A stretch of 64,000 nucleotides of DNA from NCBI RefSeq assembly GCF_030020805.1, contig NZ_CP125098.1, positions 6,941,001 through 7,005,000 of the forward strand. The letters are read 5' to 3'. The notes beneath the pieces were generated by a model. That model was given only the letters and a program-made list of their open reading frames with translations. It ran no database searches and had not been told where the DNA came from. Made by a program: the position numbers and the translations under genes. This document shows positions 34,001 through 41,659 of the stretch, in pieces. Position 1 is the stretch's first letter; each line of letters starts with the position of its first letter. The stretch comes from Paenibacillus sp. RC67. GTDB taxonomy: Bacteria; Bacillota; Bacilli; Paenibacillales; NBRC-103111.

Positions 34001-35473
34001 AAAGCTTGTTTTATTCGTTACCTCAACCTTGCTTCCATTTGAATAAACGGAGGATACTACCGTTTGATGCGTGGAGCCTACTGGCAGCGAATAGCTCGGG
34101 CTGTCAATAGCAAGGTCCAGAGCAATCGGAAGAACCACGCTGTTGGAAGGCATCGATTCAGTAATGCCATCTGCATTATTCGTTACAGCCGTAACCGTAA
34201 ACGTAGCGAACTCCCCTGGTGTAAGCCCGCTCACATTGTAAGTTGCGCCGGTAACATTCGTAGCAATCAAAGCACCGTCTTTATACACATTGTAGTAGGT
34301 TGCTGTACTTACCGTACTCCAAGTCAGCTTGTTAGCTGTCTGTGCCGTTGTTCCTGTAGCAAGATTCGTCGGCGCAGGAGGAACTTTCACGGTTGCATAG
34401 GCGCCCCCGACAGCTATGGCCGTAATGTTGCTCGGCGGATTGCTTCCGAAATCTACTACCGTACTAGCTTGACCATTACCATCTGCTTGCGTAGGCACGG
34501 TACCTTGCGAAGTACTTAAGCTAACCGGTGCTCCCGGTACTGGGTTGCCGTCTACATCATATAATGTTGCGATAACTTTATACTTGCCTGGCTCTCCTGT
34601 TGGGACAGCGTTAACTTTAACTTCAGTCGGAGCTTGCTTATATTGATATTGTGTCGTGTCGATCGGATCCAACTCGTTTACAAAATACCAAGACAAAATA
34701 TCATGTGTCTCCATTGACCCACCTGTTGCGGCCGTGAAGCCTGCGTAAACGCCCGGTTTGCCTTTAAAAATCGTTTCCAGGTCAATACCGTTAGCATTCA
34801 AAACAGGAGAAGCAGGTCGTGTAGGTGAGCTATTGATATAGACCTTCACATTTTTAGTATCTCCATCGTAATCGATCCACGAATACAGATCATTGCCATC
34901 AGAAAGTCGGATCGAATTAAGATTCGTTGTATACCAGCCTGTTTTGTTATTCACGTCGCCATTCACGGCCAGACCAATATAATTGTCGGACGGATCACCT
35001 AAATTAGCATTTTGATAGGTATCATATTTCACCGCAAAGCTAGGTGTAATTCCACCGTATCCTATACCTTGGCCAACCGCTCCAGCATCATTAGCTTGGG
35101 CTTGGATAGTGAACGTAATCCCGTCAGCCGGGCTGTTGCTCGCCTTATTTGCATTCAACCGGAATTTAAAAAACGTACTGAAGGAGTACTTGTTCGTTGA
35201 CGTAATCATCTTCTTGTTGAAAACAGTTCCAAACACATTGCCTGTTCTCTCGGTTAAACGTAATACATTTCTGCCTTTATCATCTGTAATGGCTTTTGTA
35301 GTTCCGTTTAACGAGAAGAGATTCAGCTGGTTTCCTTTCATAAATTCATCATTTTTAAACGTTACCCATTTCGTGTTATCCGCAGCTGCGCCTACCGTTA
35401 ACGGCTGCATCATGGATACCATTATGCACAGCATAAGCACCCATGACATCCATTTGGATGTATGTCGTTTCAT
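31025..35473 (-). CDS. SLH-domain surface protein with lectin and Ig-like domains
   Basis: 1482 residues, exported. Signal peptide about 1-31 (ends VGAAA). Then an L-type lectin-like domain (about 32-275; DGITFTIQAQ, WIDYDGDTKNVKVYI), alternating bacterial Ig-like (Big1/Big2) and fibronectin-III domains to about 800 (LVTAIGAGTTVIEAVYNG, YNVYKDGALIATNVTGATY), carboxypeptidase-regulatory-like domains to about 1110, a DUF11-like domain, and three SLH motifs (about 1285-1450; YILGYPDGKFHPDN, GYFSGFEDGSFRPE, FLAGYQDGTFKPDD) that bind pyruvylated wall polymer. The lectin domain suggests binding of sugars. ATG 35473 is eight bases after AAAGGAG. The promoter carries the shared direct-repeat element, so it may be co-regulated with c-di-GMP enzymes. 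Confidence 0.92.
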   Translation of the reverse strand: MKRHTSKWMSWVLMLCIMVSMMQPLTVGAAADNTKWVTFKNDEFMKGNQLNLFSLNGTTKAITDDKGRNVLRLTERTGNVFGTVFNKKMITSTNKYSFSTFFKFRLNANKASNSPADGITFTIQAQANDAGAVGQGIGYGGITPSFAVKYDTYQNANLGDPSDNYIGLAVNGDVNNKTGWYTTNLNSIRLSDGNDLYSWIDYDGDTKNVKVYINSSPTRPASPVLNANGIDLETIFKGKPGVYAGFTAATGGSMETHDILSWYFVNELDPIDTTQYQYKQAPTEVKVNAVPTGEPGKYKVIATLYDVDGNPVPGAPVSLSTSQGTVPTQADGNGQASTVVDFGSNPPSNITAIAVGGAYATVKVPPAPTNLATGTTAQTANKLTWSTVSTATYYNVYKDGALIATNVTGATYNVSGLTPGEFATFTVTAVTNNADGITESMPSNSVVLPIALDLAIDSPSYSLPVGSTHQTVVSSVYSNGSKVEVTNKTSFTSKNSTVATVGPDGLVTAIGAGTTVIEAVYNGKKVQATVTVPIAAPTGVATKDVTSTEATIIWNAVPGAQSYNIYDNGKLIASGVTDTKYTVTGLTPGTEHSFTVSAVSNGIVSQASGVAGATTTTLRDLLVDPANATLVTGATQQTQTSAVYLDESVKDVTKQATYSSSNPAVAAVDANGLITAKAPGTATITVTFDGKTTTQTIVVQDQAPQFNLTFSTSPETVVGDGQSKVTLSAKATSPDGKPVAGVPVTFHFGNNSANDVTVITNEQGIASTEYTVPALQGIIPVSEVITATATDTKSGLSQQQSVAMTYMPAAVFGIIMDQVTGKPASGATVSVTADFDGDGVIDFNSTVTTGPDGSYQIPVPRGNFTYTMNIQTPVQIGNQTVVLKQTQTAVVGQLSGVGQTIDSTNKISGSLFIASSSGNAQPTVGSLFGNGNVSALVQGLNGNSFTSTLLLNAEGNFELANIPQGEYKITYQIKAPDGTVLAGPSTTVKVNQNGELGVVYSLIDPYGVVTDAYTGQVLDGVTTQLYWADTELNKQNGRTPNTLVTLPELADFAPNKNHNPQLTDASGQYAWMVYPNADYYIVATKPGYINYNTLEAKPNAAAANGSDSYIKDGIIHVGQDVVKLDFSMRRIPTSDRHSSGGGSSYVPPVAQPSLNLTVDKNIVKEGDTSTVTLDYKNPSTSSIGAGVITFNIPQGAEVVSADGGTVKGNTITWNIADLPAGQAGSFKVVLKWGLLTAADAQVDISGQFAVNGGTDNAIKAESTVKVKVFSDRFGELKHQRYILGYPDGKFHPDNTLTRAELAAIVARLTENVTVNDALAYTDVKESHWAANYIKIATNHGYFSGFEDGSFRPEAQVSRGELASVMARFLNLKVTAPATNHFQDTEGHWAANAIEELYRGKFLAGYQDGTFKPDDSIRRVEAVTMINRMLYRGPLKGTEVVFPDVPASHWGFGDVQEATVSHESTRNQDGSEAWKSKLADEVQ

Positions 35474-35601
35474 TTTCTTAACTCCTTTTTTCATCTCTTT
35501 GTGACCTATACCCTATCCTTTAAGCTACTATTCTCTGATTAGCTCCATCACTTCCCTCCCTTAAATAGCCAACTCTGCATTACTAACATCCATAGTTCCA
35601 A

Positions 35602-35636
35602 ATTATACAAGCACGATCTAAACAATTTTTGAACAA
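35602..35636 (-). promoter_or_regulatory. direct-repeat promoter element, site 3 (SLH protein gene)
   Basis: Minus strand: TTGTTCA (35636-35630), 4 bp, TTGTTTA (35625-35619), 11 bp, TATAAT (35607-35602). The leader to the start codon is about 120 bases. Confidence 0.75.
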
Positions 35637-35703
35637 GATTCACCATTATTCGACTTTCTCTTTGTTAAGCCAGTTCTTTTATCCTACTTTCGACAAAATA
35701 AAA

Positions 35704-35743
35704 AATAACCCGTCCCAGGGAGTTACCGGAATCAGGTTATTTA
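35704..35743 (-). terminator. terminator after HD-GYP gene 1
   Basis: AATAACC 35704-35710 pairs with GGTTATT 35735-35741, with a T-rich tail on the minus strand, about 20 bases after the stop codon. Confidence 0.65.
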
Positions 35744-35759
35744 GGTCATACTTCTGATC

Positions 35760-36773
35760 TTACAAAACCAGAATCTCTTGGATTTGCAGGCTTCTTTCCC
35801 TGCTCAAATCTATAAAATCATCTTCTACTCTAACTAATGGAGCCTCCATATGGTGAGGATTTAAGTAAACGACCTCTCCTACTCTTCCATCGGTCAATAC
35901 AACCTGCTTGCCAATCAAGCGTTGTATCGTGTTTTCGACAAAAAGCAAAATGATTCTTGGATCCAGTTCCCCGAATTTGCCTCGCTGCATTTGACTGACA
36001 ATTTCGTAGAAAGGAAGCGGTTCATGGTAGGGCCGTTTGGAAGACATTGCGTGAAAAATATCGGCAACAGACACAATGGAACTCAGCAGATCGATCTTGG
36101 GCTTCTTGAGACCTAGCGGGTACCCGTTTCCATCCTCGCGTTCATGGTGCTGAAGGGCCACGAGCGCAATTCTATGGCTGATCCCCTGCGTTTCCCTTAG
36201 CATCTCGTACCCGAAGATTGTATGCTTCTTCACCAGCTCGTACTCAGCATCCGTTAATTTCCCTGGCTTATTTAGAATCTCATCAGGAATTTTCACCTTG
36301 CCTATATCATGAAGAGTTGCCGCAAGAGACAGATTGGCAAGCTCCGGCTCACTCAAATTCATCCATCGTCCAATCCGTGTCGATAAGATGCCAACGCCTA
36401 TATTATGCTGATAGGTGTAATCATCCTTGGCTCTAACCAATTCAATTAATTGAAAAATATTGTCCTGCGCTGAGACGTCATGGATGATCGGTAATATTTC
36501 TTTTCTAATTTCTATGACCGGAATTTTGCGAGTACTCTTGATAGATTCGATAAGCTCCTTGGACACAGCTACGGTTTGTTTGACCAATATGTCGAAATCC
36601 GTATCATGGTCAGGTTCCGTTAAATCAATCGCGATAGAATCAAAGGGGATTCTATGATTCATCAGTACGGTTACGGCTTCATGATTAATGACCGTTTGGG
36701 CAGGCAGAACCGTAACTCCAAAGGCGTTTATAATATCATTTTTCACTTTTTTGCCCATTAGATGATGATCCAT
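35760..36773 (-). CDS. HD-GYP domain protein (c-di-GMP phosphodiesterase), copy 1
   Basis: 337 residues. The HD-GYP domain occupies about 120-290: HNIGVG, the HD pair in LHDIGK, HHEREDGNGYPLGL with the GYP signature, and VADIFHAM. It hydrolyses c-di-GMP to GMP. The N-terminal 115 residues resemble the DUF3391-like lead-in of related proteins; a short beta domain follows. About half the residues match the paralogue at 52.9-53.9 kb along the whole length. ATG 36773 is six bases after GGAGG; a 40-residue upstream extension of the frame runs through the promoter and is rejected. Controlled by the direct-repeat promoter at 36850-36884. Confidence 0.92.
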   Translation of the reverse strand: MDHHLMGKKVKNDIINAFGVTVLPAQTVINHEAVTVLMNHRIPFDSIAIDLTEPDHDTDFDILVKQTVAVSKELIESIKSTRKIPVIEIRKEILPIIHDVSAQDNIFQLIELVRAKDDYTYQHNIGVGILSTRIGRWMNLSEPELANLSLAATLHDIGKVKIPDEILNKPGKLTDAEYELVKKHTIFGYEMLRETQGISHRIALVALQHHEREDGNGYPLGLKKPKIDLLSSIVSVADIFHAMSSKRPYHEPLPFYEIVSQMQRGKFGELDPRIILLFVENTIQRLIGKQVVLTDGRVGEVVYLNPHHMEAPLVRVEDDFIDLSRERSLQIQEILVL

Positions 36774-36849
36774 AAACAACCTCCATAATGAGTCGTCGCT
36801 CTCGCTTACCCCATAAGCAGCACGACAGCGCTCCTTGTCATAGATCATT

Positions 36850-36884
36850 ATTATATAAACAAGCACTAAACAAATTCTGAACAA
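36850..36884 (-). promoter_or_regulatory. direct-repeat promoter element, site 4 (HD-GYP gene 1)
   Basis: Minus strand: TTGTTCA (36884-36878), 4 bp, TTGTTTA (36873-36867), 11 bp, TATAAT (36855-36850). Confidence 0.75.
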
Positions 36885-36937
36885 TCGTGACAAATTAGGA
36901 GAGGATTCACCTCGTCTTTGTCGAAATTCTTCTAATT

Positions 36938-37215
36938 ATGAACAATAATAAAACGAAAACATGGATCATTGTCATCGTGTTTCTGCTTATCCTGACAGGG
37001 ATACGCCTGCTCTGGAGGAAATCCGAATTGCCGATAATGGCTCGGGCATGAGTGAGATGAGGCTGTTGGAAATATGGAACCGTCCTAAGGATAAAAAACG
37101 GGGCATCGGTCTTATCAATACCGATCGTCGATTGAGGCATATCTACGGAAAAGGCTTGGCAATCGAAAGCATACCAGGTCAAGGCACTACCGTTTCTTTT
37201 CAAATTCCTAAATGA
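36938..37215 (+). pseudogene. histidine kinase remnant, ends only
   Basis: Two ends of a sensor kinase gene are joined. The frame from ATG 36938 gives MNNNKTKTWIIVIVFLLILT, a first membrane helix typical of large membrane kinases, but stops after about 37 codons. A shifted frame then encodes the C-terminal ATPase: IRIADNGSGM (N/G1 box), RGIGLINTDRRLRHIYG (G2 box) and GQGTTVSFQIPK, ending at 37215. The sensor, dimerisation and phospho-acceptor regions are missing, so an internal deletion with frameshift has destroyed it. Kinases of this type commonly pair with BTAD response regulators, and one lies 8 kb away; this link is inference. Confidence 0.75.
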
Positions 37216-37389
37216 TTAATCCTTAAAAATTTGGCATGAAATGGTTTATGAAGAAATAGATTATGATGATTGTAAGTTCTTCTTTGCAGGGTTCGAACCT
37301 CCATTCATTCCGGCAATGGGATTCTTCTCTCAAGAAGAGCTTCTTTGTGTTTCATAAAATACAAAAATCTTATTCAATGGAGGGATGTT

Positions 37390-38070
37390 ATGGGTTTATC
37401 TTCCAGGAAGTATTTAGCCGAGTTCATCGGAACGTTCGTACTTGTTCTTTTCGGCTGCGGCAGTGCTGCAACAGCAGGAGGCGAGCTCGGTTATCTGGGT
37501 ATCGCCTTTGCATTCGGCTTATCGATTGTAGCGATGGCCTACGTCATCGGTCCTGTTTCGGGCTGCCACATCAACCCAGCGGTATCGTTAGCGATGCTGT
37601 TCAGCCATAAGCTGTCTGGTAAAGACTTTGTAGGTTATGTTATCGCTCAAGTAGCCGGTGCAGTTGCTGGCTCAGCTCTTCTTTATGCGATTATCGACTC
37701 CACAGGCAAAGCCGTAACAAGTCTTGGACAGAATGGTTTTGGCTCAGGCTATGGGATCGGGATTTCAACTTGGATGGCTGTCATCGTCGAAGTCGTGCTA
37801 ACCTTTGTTTTTATTTATACCATTCTGGGCGTTACATCAGCTCAGGGCAATCCCGGCCTCGCAGGGTTGGTTATCGGACTCACGCTTGTTTTCGTTCACA
37901 TTCTCGGCATCGGTTTAACAGGAACATCGGTCAACCCTGCAAGAAGCCTAGGACCTGCGCTTTTGCTGGGAGGGCAGGCCCTATCGCAAGTCTGGGTATT
38001 CCTGCTATCCCCTCTTGTCGGTGCTGTATTGGCTGCCTTCATGTTCCGATTGCTTAACAAAAGTAAGTGA
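37390..38070 (+). CDS. aquaporin, AqpZ type
   Basis: 226 residues, six membrane helices and two half-helices with NPA motifs (CHINPAVSL near 60, VNPARSLGPAL near 180). The conserved Arg after the second NPA and the Phe/His-type selectivity positions look like AqpZ water channels more than glycerol facilitators, which have a longer sequence and an Asp after the second NPA. ATG 37390 lies a few bases after GGAGGG; an upstream in-frame ATG lacks a site. A GC-rich hairpin at 38150-38170 inside the convergent gene's end may serve as terminator. Confidence 0.92.
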   Translation: MGLSSRKYLAEFIGTFVLVLFGCGSAATAGGELGYLGIAFAFGLSIVAMAYVIGPVSGCHINPAVSLAMLFSHKLSGKDFVGYVIAQVAGAVAGSALLYAIIDSTGKAVTSLGQNGFGSGYGIGISTWMAVIVEVVLTFVFIYTILGVTSAQGNPGLAGLVIGLTLVFVHILGIGLTGTSVNPARSLGPALLLGGQALSQVWVFLLSPLVGAVLAAFMFRLLNKSK

Positions 38071-38139
38071 AAAAAATGAGAAATCCGCTTCGTACTCTGG
38101 TAGGAAACCACACTTGTATTTTTCTAAAAATCCGGGTTT

Positions 38140-38541
38140 CTAGTCAATCTGAGCGCCTGATCCAGGCGCTCTCTTTGCGCTAAGCAGAGAAGCATGTACC
38201 CTTTCCTTTAAATCCTCCAAATCAAACGGTTTCTGAAAATAGTCAACGGCTCCAAGCTCCAGACATTCGTCATAATGGTCTTCATAAGAAGTCATCATGA
38301 TGACTTTGGCATGAGAGTTGAGTACCAATATTTCCTGTAATAATTCTATCCCGTCCATGCCGCCGGGAAATTTTATATCCAGCAGAACGATATCCGGGGC
38401 TATTTCGGTGAACAGCTCTAACCCCTGTCTAGCATGTTTCGCAGCATGTACTTCAAAGCCCTCCTGAGTGAACACTTTGGACAATAGCAGTCTAATTCCA
38501 TACTGATCATCAATAACAAGCATGCTTCTTTTTTCCTTCAT
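38140..38541 (-). CDS. single-domain response regulator (Spo0F-like)
   Basis: 133 residues, receiver only. Acidic pocket in MLVIDDQYGIRLLL, phospho-acceptor Asp near 53 (IVLLDIKFPGGMDGIELL), switch Thr near 85 (MMTSYED), Lys near 105 (YFQKPFD). The DDQYGIRLLL stretch is close to Spo0F, the phosphorelay intermediate, so it may relay phosphate rather than bind DNA. The start is uncertain: ATG 38541 is used, but an ATG six codons later has an A-rich AAGGA site ten bases upstream. No kinase next to it. Confidence 0.85.
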   Translation of the reverse strand: MKEKRSMLVIDDQYGIRLLLSKVFTQEGFEVHAAKHARQGLELFTEIAPDIVLLDIKFPGGMDGIELLQEILVLNSHAKVIMMTSYEDHYDECLELGAVDYFQKPFDLEDLKERVHASLLSAKRAPGSGAQID

Positions 38542-38637
38542 CTCAAGCAGCATTCCTTTCATTACCAGTTCAAGATATCGTAGCATCCGAACAGTTGAAA
38601 AGGAATACTTTCGTTATGAAGGATCGTCATCGCTTTC

Positions 38638-39699
38638 TCATCGCTCGGCCACAGCCACTTCCTGCTTATTCCATATCGAACTTGGAATCTCTCTGCGCAA
38701 TACAGGCATGATATCTTCAGCGAACCGCTCCAGCTGTTCCAGCTGCTCGGCTTCGGTTAAGCCGTCCACACTAATGCTGAGTACCTGATTCCCGTAAGCT
38801 TCATGGTAATTTAGAATTTTCTCAATGACGAATTCCTTGCTTCCTACAAGAGCAGGACCATTCTTAATGTTATCCTCAAGATCCTTAAAAGGGGATTGAT
38901 TATGCTGAGCGGAGGCTGTGGCATTGAAGGCGTCGTAATAGGGACGATATCGTTTGACCGCTTCTTCCGAGGTATCAGCTAAATATAATCTTCCGGCTCC
39001 TGCTCCGACAACTGCTTGCTTCGGATCATGACCGTAATAGGCCAATCGCTCCCGATAATGATCGATCAATGCCTTATATTTGGCTTGCGGATGGAATGTG
39101 TTAGATGAGAAAATCGGTTCCCCATATTGTGCCGCCAATTCCGTGGACCTTGTACTTGACGCACTGCCATGCCATACGGGAATCGATTGTTGATACGGTC
39201 TGGGCTCGGTTGTTACATGGTGAAGCGGAGTACGGAAGCGCCCCTCCCAGGTTACGTTCTCCTCATTCCACAGCCTCTTGAGGAGGGCATAGCGCTCGGA
39301 GAGTGAGTCCCATTGTTCTTCTTCACTAATACCAAAAAGCGGGTAATGACGCGGATCGTTCCCCTTACCGATAATTAGCTCCAGCCGTCCACCCGATAGA
39401 TGGTCCAGCGTGGCGTAATCTTCAGCTACACGTACCGGGTCCAGCACACTTAATACCGTAACGGTAGTTAGCAGCCTTATGCTGGATGTTTGGGCAGCTA
39501 CAGCGGTCAAAACCACGGGTGGCGATGACGAGATGAATGGCTTTCCATGCCTTTCTCCTACACCATAAGCATCAAAGCCAAGCTTCTCGGCAAGAACCGC
39601 TTGCTTGAGTACATTTTGAAATTTCTGCTGGGTCGTCCAAGACTCCCCTGTTACCGCATTGGGAATATTCATCATAAGGGTAAAAAGAGCAAACTTCAT
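38638..39699 (-). CDS. LLM-class flavin-dependent oxidoreductase
   Basis: 353 residues with a luciferase-like TIM-barrel pattern: GFDAYGVGERHG near 40-52, PPVVLTAVAAQTSSIRLLT near 60-80, RVAEDYATLDHLSGGRLELIIGKGNDPRHY near 88-118. Members use reduced flavin from a separate reductase to oxidise varied substrates; no reductase or transport genes adjoin, so the substrate is unknown. ATG follows GGAGG by ten bases. Monocistronic. Confidence 0.9.
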   Translation of the reverse strand: MKFALFTLMMNIPNAVTGESWTTQQKFQNVLKQAVLAEKLGFDAYGVGERHGKPFISSSPPVVLTAVAAQTSSIRLLTTVTVLSVLDPVRVAEDYATLDHLSGGRLELIIGKGNDPRHYPLFGISEEEQWDSLSERYALLKRLWNEENVTWEGRFRTPLHHVTTEPRPYQQSIPVWHGSASSTRSTELAAQYGEPIFSSNTFHPQAKYKALIDHYRERLAYYGHDPKQAVVGAGAGRLYLADTSEEAVKRYRPYYDAFNATASAQHNQSPFKDLEDNIKNGPALVGSKEFVIEKILNYHEAYGNQVLSISVDGLTEAEQLEQLERFAEDIMPVLRREIPSSIWNKQEVAVAER

Positions 39700-39860
39700 C
39701 GTACGGCATCCTCCTTCACATGTCGGAATCCGATACAGCTTCTTTTGCTATATTAAACATACATTTCCTATTGATTTAATATGATTATTGCTTTTGCTTC
39801 ACTATAGCATCGCTCGCCCTTTGAGTCTAATAGACACTTTCTATTTATGAATCGAAAATA

Positions 39861-41336
39861 TCAATTGTTATCGTAAATATAATACTGATTCTTTCCTCTT
39901 TTCTTGGATAGGTACAAAGCAATGTCAGCACTTTTACACAAAGCATCCGGGTCAGCACCATGCTCTGGCGCAAGTGAAATCCCGATGCTGACCGTGACCT
40001 TCTCACCGTCCAACTGGATTTCCCGTGCCGTCGATATCCCAATTTCTTCAATGATCCTGGCCGCCGTCGATTCAATCATAGGCTTGGTTGCAGAGGGCAT
40101 AATGACCACAAATTCATCGCCTCCCAAACGAATGGCTACATCCGTCTTGCGGATAACCGTCCGGAGACATTGTGCGACACATTTTAACAAATGATCTCCC
40201 TGGTCATGTCCCAAGCGATCATTCACCAGCTTAAAATTATCGAGGTCAATCATCATCATAGCCGTCGTATGCTTGTTTTGCGATAATGTCGTTGCCAGCA
40301 TTTCATCGAAAGCGGCTCTGTTCCTTAATCCAGTCAAACTGTCATGAAACGCAAGATACATGGGGAGGGCTACCCACCGGGAAATAATCAGAGAAAGTAC
40401 GATGGAAATGAGGAATACTATGAACAATTGAATGAAAAAGATTCTTTTATTTTCATCAAGGATACATTGCAGATCCTTTTCATTATAAATGATTTCCAAC
40501 ACCTTATTCTTCGTGGCTCCAGTATCATAAGCAGATACATATTGAACATAACGGTAAATAGCCGGCTCGCCCTTCCATTCCCCTCTCCATTCAGTCGTTT
40601 GTCCTGTCTGGTGTGTCTGATCAAATGCTTTACGCCTTTCGCCGGTAAGCCTTGGTCCATTGACCGGTTCACCTAAAGAGAAACCACCCGTATTCAAAAT
40701 ATTAATCTCATTAACGTTAGGATACTGCTGCAATAGCTCGTCTATGGTTTTAAAGAAATTAAACTTATCAAAAATGTCCTCATTTTGCAGCACATAACCG
40801 AGCTGAATGATATATTTCTTGTCCCGCGTGGCCATGTAGCTGTATTTTTTGATTAAACCTGTCTTCTGCTCTATATCGATGCCGTCATGGAAAAACTCCC
40901 CCGACGCCCTTCTTTCATCCATTGTTTGCGCAAGCTTCCTGCAGCAGGCTTCAAAGTCCAGACCTATATCCTCTTTAAAGCTGCTGTGCGTGATCCTGTT
41001 ATCGCTATTGATTATGTATATATCGGTTCCTAATAAGGCGTGAAGCGAATCAAAATCCCATTCATCAAATGAATGATTCCGGTCATACAGATTTAGCAGA
41101 TAGATGGAATTGTCTTTCAGCCTGCTCGCAATAGGATCGCCAAACACAAAGTAAGCCTTTTCCATAGATTCCAAAGCATACTTGGCTATCTTTTCGTTCC
41201 GATCTACTTCTTCCATTTTATGATGAATGGCTTGTTCTCTTAGCCTTACGTGATCCGTTATTGCAATAGTAAATGAAATCGCCACAGCAAAAATGATCAT
41301 CGTGATCGTCAATTTTACTCTGAACCAAGAATTCAT
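39861..41336 (-). CDS. membrane diguanylate cyclase (GGDEF)
   Basis: 491 residues. An N-terminal membrane helix (about 8-28), an extracytoplasmic sensor region (about 30-280), a second helix (about 300-322) and a C-terminal GGDEF domain (about 330-490). The catalytic loop RLGGDEFVVIMP is intact and preceded by the inhibitory RKTD site at the standard distance, so it should be an active, product-inhibited c-di-GMP synthase. ATG 41336 follows GGCGGGGG by six bases; an upstream in-frame GTG is not preferred. Stands alone; lacks the direct-repeat promoter of the genes to its left. Confidence 0.9.
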   Translation of the reverse strand: MNSWFRVKLTITMIIFAVAISFTIAITDHVRLREQAIHHKMEEVDRNEKIAKYALESMEKAYFVFGDPIASRLKDNSIYLLNLYDRNHSFDEWDFDSLHALLGTDIYIINSDNRITHSSFKEDIGLDFEACCRKLAQTMDERRASGEFFHDGIDIEQKTGLIKKYSYMATRDKKYIIQLGYVLQNEDIFDKFNFFKTIDELLQQYPNVNEINILNTGGFSLGEPVNGPRLTGERRKAFDQTHQTGQTTEWRGEWKGEPAIYRYVQYVSAYDTGATKNKVLEIIYNEKDLQCILDENKRIFFIQLFIVFLISIVLSLIISRWVALPMYLAFHDSLTGLRNRAAFDEMLATTLSQNKHTTAMMMIDLDNFKLVNDRLGHDQGDHLLKCVAQCLRTVIRKTDVAIRLGGDEFVVIMPSATKPMIESTAARIIEEIGISTAREIQLDGEKVTVSIGISLAPEHGADPDALCKSADIALYLSKKRGKNQYYIYDNN

Positions 41337-41600
41337 CCTGTGCCCCCGCCTTCGCCGCATCCTCAGTAAAAAGACATAGTGAAATAAACCCACACCCCTA
41401 TATGTAAGGTTGGGAATCTATCACAATGTATCATCTTTTAATCTGTGTACTAGGAGGCAGCTATGGAGTCTTGGAGTCCTCTCCCCTATATTTAGGAATT
41501 TAGACCTCCTTTTGTTTATTCTATCATATGGAAATGATTTGTAAACTTCAAAAACGCTTTTTTTGTCGAATCTTGGCTGGCTTATATCTGCATTCTAAAG

Positions 41601-41640
41601 GGAATAACCCGCCCTGGTCTATACCAGTGACGGGTTATTG
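41601..41640 (-). terminator. terminator after the two-component pair
   Basis: AATAACCCG 41603-41611 pairs with CGGGTTATT 41631-41639, with an inner CTGGT/ACCAG stem; 20 bases after the kinase stop codon. Confidence 0.75.
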
Positions 41641-41659
41641 AGATCGTTTAAGTCTAAAG

